From the NCBI GenBank assembly GCA_963741845.1, contig CAVUJV010000023.1, positions 279,482 to 343,481 on the forward strand: 64,000 bases of DNA, written 5' to 3'. Positions 19,860 to 28,068 of this stretch are shown piece by piece. Within the stretch, counting starts at the first letter, position 1. Each line of letters starts with the position of its first letter. The position numbers and the translations under genes are program-made. Under the pieces are notes generated by a model, which worked only from the letters and a program-made list of their open reading frames with translations, made no database searches and had not been told where the DNA came from. This DNA is from Roseiarcus sp963741845 (GTDB lineage: Bacteria > Pseudomonadota > Alphaproteobacteria > Rhizobiales > Beijerinckiaceae).

Positions 19860-21486
19860 CGGATCATTACGACTACATCGTCATCGGCGGCGGCTCCGCC
19901 GGCTGCGTCGCCGCGACCCGGCTCGTTCGCGACGGCGGCGCGCGGGTTCTCCTGATCGAGCGAGGACAGGAGAAGCAGCCGCCGATCCTGCAAATGCCCG
20001 CCGGCTACATGAAATATCTCGCGCGCGAAGACTATTTGGAGATGCACGAGACCGTCGCGCAGCCGCAACTCGACGGACGCGCGCCGATCGTGCCGCAGGC
20101 GCGGATTCTCGGCGGCGGCAGCTCCGTCAATGCGATGGTCTACATGCGCGGCCAGCGCGAGGACTTCGATGGCTGGGACACCTTTCTCGGGGGCGGCGCC
20201 GGGTGGTCCTATGCGGACGTTCTGCCGCACTTCCGCGCCATGGAGGGCAACACCAAGATCAATGACTGTTATCACGGCGTCGACGGCCCGCTCTGGATGT
20301 CCGACCCCGGCCGCATCGACCCGCTGACGGAAGCCTTCATGCTCGCCGTGCAGGGGATCGGCGTCCGCTACAATCCCGATTTCAACGGCGCGCGGCAGGC
20401 GGGCGTCGGGCCGATGCCGCACACGATAGGGCGGCATCGCCGCTGCCATGCTGTCGACGCCTTTCTCTCGCAGATCCGGCGAGACCGCCGGCTCGCCCTC
20501 GTCACCGGGGCGCTGGCGACCCGCGTGCTGATCGAGAGCGGCCGAGCCGTCGGGGTCGAGTATCGGCAAAGCGGGGTAATGCGCCGCGCCTATGCGGATG
20601 CGGAAGTGCTGGTCGCGGCGGGGACATACAACACCGCAAAACTGCTGATGCTGTCGGGGCTGGGCCCGCCGATCATCTCGCCGCTTCGGCATGCCTGTCG
20701 TCTGCGACTTGCCCGGCGTCGGCCAGAATTTGCAGGACCATCACGAAGTTCCGGTCATCAGCTCCATTCGCGGCCCCGGCGGATATTTCGGCCAGGATCG
20801 CGGCTGGCGCATGCTGCGGAACGGACTGCAATATCTGCTGTTCAAGTCGGGGCCCGTCACGACGACCGGGGTCGAGGCCTGCGCCTTCGTCGACCCGGAC
20901 GGATCGGATCGCCCGACGATCCAGCTCTATTGCGTGCCGACGGTCTATCTCGACCGGGACGTCAGGAACGTGAAGCCGACGCATGGCGTCACGCTGACAC
21001 CGTGTCTGCTGCGTCCGAAAGCGCGCGGATCGGTGCGGCTGCGCTCGGCCGATCCCTCCGACAAGCCGGTGGTCGACAGCAACTTCTTCGGCGATCCCGA
21101 GGATCTTCGCTTGACGCTGGCGGCGATGCGCTTGCCCGCCGCGTGCTGCCGCGGCGCCGCTCGCCTCGCTGGTGCGAGAGGAAATGCTGCCCGGCGCGCG
21201 GATGCCTGCGAGCGACGCCGATCTTGCGCCCTATGCGAAGCGCATGGTCAAGACCAACTACCATCCGGTCGGCACAGCGCGGATGGGACAGGACGGCGAC
21301 CCGGCCGCCGTGCTCGATCCGCGATTCGCGTCCGGGGCGTGGAGAGCTCTGCGGGTGATCGATTGCGCGGCGATGCCGCTGATCGTGTCCGGCAACACCA
21401 ACGCAGCCGCGATGATGCTGGGCGATCGGGCGGCGAGCTTCATTCTCAAGTCGCAGGAGCCCGTCGCTAGTACCGCTGGCGGGTAG
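19856..21486 (+). pseudogene. GMC-family FAD-dependent oxidoreductase (two frameshifts)
   Basis: About 543 residues when repaired. The FAD-binding DYIVIGGGSAGCVAATRL opens the protein, followed by ARILGGGSSVNAMVYMRGQ (GMC signature 1) and LLMLSGLGP (signature 2). The catalytic region is TNYHPVGTARMG with the active-site histidine, and the end is VSGNTNAAAMMLGDRAA, where asparagine replaces the second catalytic histidine as in many dehydrogenases. Frame changes are near 20670 and 21140. Members oxidise primary alcohols such as choline, polyols and sugars. Start ATG overlaps the kinase stop. Its end overlaps the convergent SDR gene by 20 bases. Repaired, it is close to full family length. Confidence 0.8.
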
Positions 21487-22192
21487 GGGTGATGCAGATT
21501 TCCTGCACAAGCGCACGCTGCGGAAGGTTGTAGGTCTGAAGCATCAGTTCGGCGATCGGCTCAGGTCCGATGCCGCCGTCGATGGCCGCCTTGTTCGCGC
21601 GGTAGTTCGCAAGCGTCGTCGGATCGGTGACGTGATCGAGAACTTCGGTCTCGATGATGCCCGGCGACAGCACGACGACGCGTACGTCGTAGGCGGAGAG
21701 ATATTCGCGCAGGCCTTCCGAGACCGCGTGGACGAAAAACTTGGTGCCGCAATAGACCGTGTGATCCGGGTAGACCTTCCTCCCGGCGATTGAGCTCATC
21801 ATGAACAGGGTGCCGTGTCGCCGCTCCATCATGCCCGCCATCACGGCATGGACGCTGTTCATCACGCCTTTCGCGTTGATGTCGATCATCTCGTCCCACT
21901 CCTCGGGACGCTGGCGGCCGATATCGGCGAGTCTGGCGACGCCCGCGTTGGCGAACATCATGTCGGCGGGGCCGAACTTTGCCTCCGCGTCGCGCACGGC
22001 GCCCTGAATCTGCGCTCGGTCGCGCACGTCGACCTGGCGACACATCGCATTCGGAAGGCCGAGCGCCTCCATGCGGTCGATCCGGCGCGCCATCAGGAGA
22101 ACGGGATGGCCGGCCGCCGAAAAGGTCTTGGCGACAGCCTCGCCAATGCCGGAACTCGCGCCCGTCACGGCGATCAAAGGTTTTGCGTCCAT
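21467..22192 (-). CDS. Short-chain dehydrogenase/reductase
   Basis: 241 residues. NAD(P) site TGASSGIGEA near the N-terminus, NAGVARLAD, and catalytic tyrosine and lysine in VYCGTKFFVHA. The C-terminal PYNLPQR-like stretch (QTYNLPQRALVQEICITP) is typical of the classical SDRs related to serine 3-dehydrogenase/YdfG, which oxidise small beta-hydroxy acids or sugar alcohols. Start ATG 22192 follows GGAGAGGG by five bases; longer readings are possible but lack a site. It is transcribed away from the SorC gene's end, with a putative operator at 22295 about 100 bases upstream, and converges with the GMC gene. Confidence 0.85.
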   Translation of the reverse strand: MDAKPLIAVTGASSGIGEAVAKTFSAAGHPVLLMARRIDRMEALGLPNAMCRQVDVRDRAQIQGAVRDAEAKFGPADMMFANAGVARLADIGRQRPEEWDEMIDINAKGVMNSVHAVMAGMMERRHGTLFMMSSIAGRKVYPDHTVYCGTKFFVHAVSEGLREYLSAYDVRVVVLSPGIIETEVLDHVTDPTTLANYRANKAAIDGGIGPEPIAELMLQTYNLPQRALVQEICITPTRQRY

Positions 22193-22294
22193 GGGCGCCC
22201 TCTCCGGGGTCATGCGTCGCCGGCGTTCTGGAACGGCGATTCGGTTGTCGTTCTCGCGCCGGAAGAGGCGCCCAAGCAAAGGACATAACACGCC

Positions 22295-22306
22295 GACATA
22301 TGTCAA
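22295..22306 (-). promoter_or_regulatory. Putative SorC-regulator operator, copy 3 (TTGACATATGTC)
   Basis: Includes the perfect ten-base palindrome GACATATGTC. On the minus strand it reads TTGACATATGTC and lies about 100 bases before the SDR start and 13 bases after the SorC stop. A second half-like GGACATAAC lies just beside it (22281-22289). Same spacing and ends as the elements at 8983 and 14579. Confidence 0.45.
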
Positions 22307-22319
22307 CGCGTGAGGCGTC

Positions 22320-23318
22320 TCAGGACGCGGCGCGTCCTGACAGCAGTTCGGAAGCAGCGTCCTCGTCCGTCACCAGATGCGTGACATAGCCGCCGCGCAG
22401 GGCCGCCCGGAGCGCTTCGACCTTTTCAGGTCCGCCCGCGACGCAAAGGCGATTGGGCAGCCGCTTCAGTTCCTCAAGCGTGATGCCGATCAGGCGGTCG
22501 TCGATGTCGCCGAGAACCGGCTGGCCCTTCTCGTCGATGAAGCGGCCGATCAGCACGCCCCTCGCCCCACGCCGCACATAGGCGTCGATCTCCGTCGGAC
22601 TCGCGAGATGGGCCATGCGGATGGTCGCCTTCGAGGCGACGTCGCCGACGCCAAACAGCACCCTGTTGGCCGAGCGAATCAGTTTGAACTGATTGATGAG
22701 AGCCGGCTCGTCCAGAAGCAGTGCGCGCAGCCTCTCGCTGGAGAGTACGGCGGGCGCGAGCAGGTTGGCGCAGCGCGCCCGCATGCGGCTCGCGAGCACG
22801 GTCGAGCAGAGCTCCGGGGAAAACTCGGCGGCGCTGGCCGGGGAGCTGCCGCAGATTTGCACCACCGTATAAGGGCCCGGCCGCTCGGGCGCCTGCATGG
22901 ATTCGGCCACCGCCATCACCGTGCGTCCCCACGCCACTCCAATGATGTCTCCCGATTGCGCTTGGGTGCTCAGGACCCTCGCGCCGGCCTCGCCAAGGCG
23001 TCGCGTGAGGGGCGCGTCCGGCAGCCTCGGGATCACGTAGGCGGCCTCGAGCCCGTAAGCTTCCGCCAGCGCCCGCGAAAGGCGCGTGCGGGCCGACGCT
23101 TCCGGGTTGATACGGATCGTGACCGCGCCGCGCTCGCGCGCGTCCTGCAGAAGCTTCACGATCGTCGCGCGCGATAGGCCGAGTTGATCGGCAATCTCGC
23201 TCTGAGTCTTCTGATCTACGTAGTAGAGCCAGGCCGCCCAAGCAATCATGTCGTCGAATTCGGACGGAACGGACACGGGCCCGCCTGATGCGCTGTCCGG
23301 TTTCGCGACGGTTTTCAT
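22320..23318 (-). CDS. SorC/EryD-family sugar-binding transcriptional regulator
   Basis: 332 residues. N-terminal helix-turn-helix at about 22-75 (LYYVDQKTQSEIADQLGLSR, then ATIVKLLQDARERG), then a SorC-type sugar-phosphate-binding domain related to phosphosugar isomerases (DIIGVAWGRTVMAVAE, FGVGDVASKATIRMA, CVAGGPEKVEALRAALRGGY). EryD, the erythritol repressor, is of this family. It is likely to sense a phosphorylated intermediate of the polyol pathway and to control the three units that carry the TTGACA-NN-TGTC element. ATG 23318 is preceded by AAGGA seven bases upstream. It is undamaged, unlike the enzymes it probably controls. Confidence 0.88.
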   Translation of the reverse strand: MKTVAKPDSASGGPVSVPSEFDDMIAWAAWLYYVDQKTQSEIADQLGLSRATIVKLLQDARERGAVTIRINPEASARTRLSRALAEAYGLEAAYVIPRLPDAPLTRRLGEAGARVLSTQAQSGDIIGVAWGRTVMAVAESMQAPERPGPYTVVQICGSSPASAAEFSPELCSTVLASRMRARCANLLAPAVLSSERLRALLLDEPALINQFKLIRSANRVLFGVGDVASKATIRMAHLASPTEIDAYVRRGARGVLIGRFIDEKGQPVLGDIDDRLIGITLEELKRLPNRLCVAGGPEKVEALRAALRGGYVTHLVTDEDAASELLSGRAAS

Positions 23319-23466
23319 TCTCCAATCCTTAGGAGGCGCCCAAAGACCTGTCGAGGGGTGAATGAATCTTGAGAAGGAGCAATCAGAACGGCAGTCGCAA
23401 TTCTCTGCCGACCGGGGGGCATCGCAGAATCTTCCCGAAAAAGCGCGCTGAAGAAGGACCCCATGA

Positions 23467-23916
23467 TCAAACGCGGTTTCTATAGCTCATACGGGCGTTC
23501 GCCGCGATATCCCACCCTTCTCCCGGAAGGAAATGGAGCCTCCGCTCATCCCGGCGGCCGTCCAAAGGGCATCGAAGATCGGCTGGGGCATCGCCGTGTC
23601 GCTCACCGACGTTCAACATCGCCTCGGACTTGCCAATCAGAAGTCGGAGGGAGATCAATTTCAGCCAGGGCGCCGCATGGAAGGCGCTCATCAATGCATA
23701 CATCAGCGTCATCCCGTTCAAGGGCGACGCATCCTGCATCCCCATGCAGAGCATGTCGGGCTGGCCGCTGAATAAGCCTGTCCACAGCGCCATGATGGCA
23801 AACGTCGGCGAAGCGGCAAGACCGAGCCAACCGGCTGCGCCGGAGGCGGCATGGCCGCCCCCGGCACAGGTCTCGACGTCACGGCGCCCGACGGAAGAGA
23901 TCGGCGCGTTAAACAC
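23467..23916 (-). CDS. Small predicted membrane protein
   Basis: 149 residues from GTG 23916, which overlaps the TAA of the upstream DUF899 gene (GTGTTTAA), implying translational coupling. Two hydrophobic segments are seen: GLAASPTFAIMALWTGLFSG and SPLNGMTLMYALMSAFHAAP, separated by PDMLCMGMQDA. The first segment and the central cysteine-containing loop give the impression of a conserved core, while the C-terminal 50 residues are hydrophilic and basic. I do not recognise a named family or function. Coupling to DUF899 suggests the two act together. A shorter start within the region cannot be excluded. Confidence 0.55.
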   Translation of the reverse strand: MFNAPISSVGRRDVETCAGGGHAASGAAGWLGLAASPTFAIMALWTGLFSGQPDMLCMGMQDASPLNGMTLMYALMSAFHAAPWLKLISLRLLIGKSEAMLNVGERHGDAPADLRCPLDGRRDERRLHFLPGEGWDIAANARMSYRNRV

Positions 23917-24673
23917 GCCCGTACTCGTCGTGACGACGCCACCAGATGCCCTGCTCGTTGCGCCCTTTGGGGGCGCGATCAAGCCACTGATAGGCGCCCC
24001 AGAGGCCGTCCAGCCCGCGCGCATAGGTCGAGTAGGTATGATAAACGGCATCACCCTCGCGCACGAAGGCGCTCATGCCCGGCCGGTCACGCCGGTAGGT
24101 GGCGCCGTCGACGCCACAGGTCGCCGCGAACTGTGCGACGGCCGGCGGAACAGGGGTCACGTCCATCGCGTGGGCGCCGCGCGCATAATTGTACTCGACC
24201 GGCCCTTCCTTCTCCTGCGCCTCGGTGAACGAGACATTGAAGTCAAAGTTGAAGTCGCCGCCACGCGACGACGCCCAGGGGAACGTCCAGCCCATGCGCT
24301 GCTTGTAGGCCGTGAGCTTGTCCAGCGGCGCACGCGACACCGCCATCAGCGTGACATCGTGGTTGGCAAGGTGGACGGCAAAGCCGTCGAAGCCGTCGGC
24401 GATCATCGAGCAGGACGGGCAGCCGGCCTTGTAGTCGGGCCCGAACATGAAGTGATAGACGAGAAGCTGCGAACGCCCATCGAACAGGTCCTTCAGCGTC
24501 TTGCCGCCCGCCTCGGTGTCGAACGTGTATGGCTTGTCGATCCGGACCCAGGGCAAGCGCTGGCGCAGCCGTGCGACGTCGTCGCTCCGCCGCGTCAGGT
24601 CCTTCTCGGCGGCGAGCAAATCGCGCCGCGCCTCCAGCCACTCTTCACGTTCTGCGGTCATATGTGTCGTCAT
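23909..24673 (-). CDS. DUF899 thioredoxin-like protein
   Basis: 254 residues from ATG 24673, which has AAGGAG upstream. The N-terminal helix (EREEWLEARRDLLAAEKDLT) leads into a thioredoxin-like fold in which FGPDYKAGCPSCSMIADGFDG holds a C-x-x-C pair at the expected place. The C-terminal HTYSTYARGLDGLWGAYQWLD is characteristic of DUF899. The biochemical role is not established. It is divergent from the HTH regulator at 24801 and coupled to the small membrane protein that follows, so control by that regulator is likely. Confidence 0.82.
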   Translation of the reverse strand: MTTHMTAEREEWLEARRDLLAAEKDLTRRSDDVARLRQRLPWVRIDKPYTFDTEAGGKTLKDLFDGRSQLLVYHFMFGPDYKAGCPSCSMIADGFDGFAVHLANHDVTLMAVSRAPLDKLTAYKQRMGWTFPWASSRGGDFNFDFNVSFTEAQEKEGPVEYNYARGAHAMDVTPVPPAVAQFAATCGVDGATYRRDRPGMSAFVREGDAVYHTYSTYARGLDGLWGAYQWLDRAPKGRNEQGIWWRRHDEYGRV

Positions 24674-24800
24674 CTCTTCTCTCCTTTCGCTGCCCGGGAC
24701 GCCGACCGCGTTTCTGCGGCGGCTTGCCCGGCGGTGAATGCGGGATAGATTTACCGTCGGTCGTCGGACGACCGGGAGTGACAAGTGTGTCGGGATTTGG

Positions 24801-26022
24801 ATGGACTCGCTGATTGCGGCCGCGGCGCGCGCGCTCGCGTTGGGTGATGCGCTTGGCGCGCTGAACCACATCGCCTTGCGCGACGATCCGCCGGCGCTCG
24901 CGCTTCGCGGCATAGCCATGGCCCAGCTCGGCGATCTCGGCCGCGCGAAAACGCTGGTGCGGCGGGCAGGGCGCGCCTTCGGTCCGCGAGAGGCTCTCGC
25001 TCGCGCGAGATGCGTCGTCGCCGAGGCCGAGATCGCGCTCGCTTCGCGCGACCTGGGCTGGCCCGCGAAGGCGCTCGCCGCGGCATCGGCAACCCTGGAA
25101 GCGCATGGCGACCGGGCGAACGCCGCCCATGCGCGCTATCTCGAGGTCCGGCGCCTGCTCCTGATCGGACGCCTCGACGATGCCGAGCGCGAGCTTGCGC
25201 AGCTCGATCTCTCGGCTCTTGCGCCTGCGCTGCGCGCCATCCATGAGCTCGCGGTCGGCGGGATATCCATGCGGCGTGTCCGCGCCACGGCGGCGCGCGC
25301 GGCGCTCGCCCGCGCCGAGGAAGCCGCGCGCCGGGCGGGCATTCCGGCGCTCATGGCGGAGGTCAATCAGGCCAGCGCCATCCTCGACATGCCTGCGGCG
25401 CGGCTGATCGCGCGCGGCGAGGAGCGCCCGCTCCTGCTCGAGCAAGTCGAAACGCTGCTCGCTTCGAACGCGCTTGTCATCGACGCCTGCCGCAATCTCG
25501 TGCGCGAGCGGAACATCCTCGTGCCGCTTGCAGGGCGCCCGGTGCTGTTCGCGCTTGCGCGCACGCTCGGCGAAGCGTGGCCTGGGGACGCGCCGCGGGA
25601 TGTGCTGCTCGCCCGCGCGTTCGGCGCGAAGCATGCCGACGAATCGCATCGCGCGCGATTGCGGGTCGAGATCGGGCGGCTCCGCATGGCTGCTGCGGGC
25701 AGTCGCCCGCGTGAGAGCGACAAAGACGGGGTTCGCGCTCCTGCCCCGCGCCGCGCGCGAGGTCATCGTGCTGGCGCGGCCGGTCGAGGAGGAACATGCC
25801 GACGTGCTTGCCTTCCTCGCCGACGGCGAGTCGTGGTCGAGCTCTGCGCTTGCGCTCGCGCTTGGCACAAGCCAGCGCACGGTACAGCGGGCGCTCGACT
25901 CCCTTGCCGCGTCGGGCAAAGCGCAGGCGTTCGGCCGCGGCCGGGCGCGGCGCTGGATGACCCCGCCGCTGCCCGGATTCACGACGACATTGTTACTCCC
26001 GGCGCCGCTTCCGGGCGGCTAG
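24801..26022 (+). pseudogene. HTH transcriptional regulator (one frame change)
   Basis: About 406 residues when repaired. The first 300 residues are alanine and arginine-rich helices resembling TPR-like sensor repeats (ALALRGIAMAQLGDLGRAKT). After a frame change near 25695, the C-terminal third contains a winged helix: SSALALALGTSQRTVQRALD with SLAASGKAQAFGRGRARRW. It ends at TAG 26022. It is divergent from DUF899 and nine bases upstream of the beta-propeller gene, so probably regulates these neighbours. The ligand or signal is unknown. Confidence 0.6.
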
Positions 26023-26031
26023 GATGGAAGA

Positions 26032-26766
26032 ATGAGAACATCGAAGGCAGAGGTCATCCGCGAATACGGGCCCTTCCCCGAGGCCGAGCAGGTCGGCGGC
26101 GTCTCGTTCGACGGCAAGCATGTCTGGTTCGCCTCCGGCGCCCGTCTGAACGCCTTCGATCCGGGGAGCGGCAAGATGGTGCGCTCGCTCGACGTCGCCG
26201 CGCATGCAGGCACAGCGTTCGACGGACAGCATCTCTTTCAGATCTCAGAGAGCCGCATCCAGAAGATCGACCCGAACACCGGCCGCGTGCTCGCCACGAT
26301 TCCGGCGCCGGGCGGCGGCGGCGACTCGGGACTCGCCTGGGCCGAAGGCGCGCTCTGGGTGGGCCAGTACCGGGAGAGGAAGATCCATCAGATCGACCCG
26401 GAGACCGGAGCGATCCTTCGCACCCTTGAATCCAATCGCTTCGTCACCGGCGTCACCTGGGTCGATAGCGAGTTGTGGCACGGAACCTGGGAAGGCGACG
26501 AGAGCGATGTGAGGCGCATCGATCCGCGAACAGGAGAGGTGCTGGAGCGGATCGAGATGCCGCGCGGCATCTCTGTATCGGGACTCGAATCCAATGGCGG
26601 CGACCAGTTCTTTTGCGGCGGCGGAAGCAGCGGCAAGGTGCGAGCCGTCCGCCGTCCCAGCCGAGGGGCCGGAGTAGCGATGAGGGGATCTGTCGCAAAC
26701 GATCAGGTATTTGGCCGGTTGCAACGCGGCTCCCCTATGCGGAGCGCTCGGATGCCGGCGCGATGA
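26032..26766 (+). CDS. YncE/glutamine-cyclotransferase-like beta-propeller protein
   Basis: 244 residues as read. Repeated blades are visible: VGGVSFDGKHVWFASGARLN, AGTAFDGQHLFQISESRIQK, SGLAWAEGALWVGQYRERKI, VTGVTWVDSELWHGTWEGDE, each with the W-x-G or D-x-x-x-G turn and the following KIDPxTG strand. There is no signal peptide, so it is likely cytoplasmic. The family character ends near residue 206 (GGGSSGKVRAVRR); the last 38 residues look unrelated, and a frame change or a recombination junction near 26660 probably replaced the natural C-terminus. It follows the HTH regulator by nine bases and is likely its partner or sensor. Confidence 0.65.
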   Translation: MRTSKAEVIREYGPFPEAEQVGGVSFDGKHVWFASGARLNAFDPGSGKMVRSLDVAAHAGTAFDGQHLFQISESRIQKIDPNTGRVLATIPAPGGGGDSGLAWAEGALWVGQYRERKIHQIDPETGAILRTLESNRFVTGVTWVDSELWHGTWEGDESDVRRIDPRTGEVLERIEMPRGISVSGLESNGGDQFFCGGGSSGKVRAVRRPSRGAGVAMRGSVANDQVFGRLQRGSPMRSARMPAR

Positions 26767-26791
26767 AGACGACTTGTGTCGGTATGTCGCC

Positions 26792-26890
26792 TTTGAGACG
26801 ATCGACCTGAATGCGCCGGGCGGCGTCCGCGATTACGCCGAGCGCTATCAGGGGATCTATTCCGGCATCTTCGACCCGGTCCAATGGCGC
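26792..26890 (+). pseudogene. Remnant of a 3-hydroxyacyl-CoA/L-gulonate dehydrogenase C-terminus
   Basis: A 33-codon stretch reads FETIDLNAPGGVRDYAERYQ and continues GIYSGIFDPVQWR. It matches the C-terminal motif of the intact dehydrogenase at 35205-36155 (FETIDLNAPAGVADYIARYE, GLYKTLW). Nothing recognisable of that family precedes or follows it, and the 3' part overlaps the end of the lacI-type gene on the other strand. It is therefore a broken relic of a second such enzyme. Confidence 0.7.
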
Positions 26891-27894
26891 GCGAGTCTCG
26901 ACGTTGATCTGCGTTCAACAAGCCGAGCCGGCAGGATGATCTGCGCTTCGCAGAGGCCGAGCCGTCCATCGGCCGCGCCCTGGAAAATCTTGATCGTCTC
27001 CTCGACCATCAGCGGCGCGTCCTGCACGAAGGTCGTGAGGTCGTAACCGGCCCAGCCCGCCATCGGAATGTCGTCGAAGCCCGCGACGAGCACATCCTCC
27101 GGCACGCGCAGGCCCAGGCGGCTGCGGATCGCATCGATGGCGCCGATGGCGAGGAGGTCGTTGGCGCAGAAGATCGCCTCCGGCGCCGTTGCGCGCTCGC
27201 ACATGGAGAGCGCCGCCTGAAACCCATCCTCGTAATGGAAACGGCCCTGCGCGATCTGGAGCTTCCTGTAGCCGCGCGCCGCGAGCGCGCGCCTGAAGCC
27301 CTTGAGCCGGTTGTCGCTCGCGGGACTGTCGACCGGGCCCGTCACGAAGCCGAAGGAGCGGGCGCCGCGGGCGATGAAGAGATCGGCGATCTCCGCGCCC
27401 GCGCGAGCGTTGTCGGTCGAGACCGACGTCACCCACGCGTTCCGCACCTCGGTGTTGAAGGATATGACGGGAACCCTGAGCTTCGCCAGCGAATCCGCCG
27501 TTTCAGGCGAGAGCACGGCGAGCGCGCTGACGATCGCGTCGACGCGGTAGCCTGCCAGCGTCGGAAGCGCGGCGTCGAGCGAATGTCCGCTATCGACCGG
27601 GACGAGCAAAACCTGTCGTCCGCTCGCATGAAGCTGAACCGTGAACTCTTCGAGCATGCGGGCGTAGAACGGATTGTACATGCCTCCAATGACGACCGCC
27701 ACCAGATGCGAGCGATGGTTGAGCATGATCTGCGGAATCATGCTCGGCCGATACCCAAGCTGCTCCGCAGCGGCGAGAACCTTTTCGCGCGTGCGTTTTG
27801 AGATGCTCGCCCCGGGCCTGTATGTCCGCGAGACCGAGGACTGCGACACGCCGGCTAGCCGCGCAACGTCTGTCGAGGAGGCGTATCTGGGCAT
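26857..27894 (-). CDS. LacI-family transcriptional regulator
   Basis: 345 residues from ATG 27894. The helix-turn-helix is STDVARLAGVSQSSVSRTY (about 6-24), followed by the hinge and a periplasmic-binding-protein-like domain with VVIGGMYNPFYARMLEEF, FNTEVRNAWVTSVSTDNARA and FCANDLLAIGAIDAIRSRLG. Family homology ends at LVERRST; the final 13 residues are encoded by the antisense of the dehydrogenase relic, so the native end was altered by recombination. A GTG at 27933 would add 13 residues but lies ten bases from the palindromic operator. It is divergent from the RhaTPQS-like importer and most likely represses it and itself. Confidence 0.85.
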   Translation of the reverse strand: MPRYASSTDVARLAGVSQSSVSRTYRPGASISKRTREKVLAAAEQLGYRPSMIPQIMLNHRSHLVAVVIGGMYNPFYARMLEEFTVQLHASGRQVLLVPVDSGHSLDAALPTLAGYRVDAIVSALAVLSPETADSLAKLRVPVISFNTEVRNAWVTSVSTDNARAGAEIADLFIARGARSFGFVTGPVDSPASDNRLKGFRRALAARGYRKLQIAQGRFHYEDGFQAALSMCERATAPEAIFCANDLLAIGAIDAIRSRLGLRVPEDVLVAGFDDIPMAGWAGYDLTTFVQDAPLMVEETIKIFQGAADGRLGLCEAQIILPARLVERRSTSRLARHWTGSKMPE

Positions 27895-27942
27895 GCTGGA
27901 AAAAGGGTTGCTCGTTTCGTTCTTGACCCTCACAGGTGGTTA

Positions 27943-27956
27943 TGACTAGCTAGTCA
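27943..27956. promoter_or_regulatory. LacI-type operator (TGACTAGCTAGTCA)
   Basis: A perfect 14-base palindrome in the 174-base gap between the divergent regulator and importer genes. Its central CTAG and even symmetry fit LacI-family sites that bind two helix-turn-helix heads with hinge insertion at the centre. TTGACT on the minus strand could double as the -35 of the regulator. Binding is inferred from position and symmetry. Confidence 0.6.
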
Positions 27957-28068
27957 AGCGGACATAGTCCATCCGACCGGGAGGAGCGATGGTAGGCCAA
28001 ACGCCGATGCGCGGCATGACGTCGGCTTGCGGCGTCGAACCTCCTGGCGAACTGCGGGTCATTGACGG

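Noticed and set aside
18842..21358. An 838-codon open frame that seems to join kinase and GMC oxidoreductase
   Set aside because: Its first half is an out-of-frame reading of the FGGY kinase; the real GMC protein starts at 19856 within it. Not a fusion.
7506..21486. Programmed ribosomal frameshifting or recoding as cause of the many frame changes
   Set aside because: No slippery heptamers or consistent pattern of pseudoknots; breaks fall at scattered G/C runs in unrelated genes and in both directions of need.
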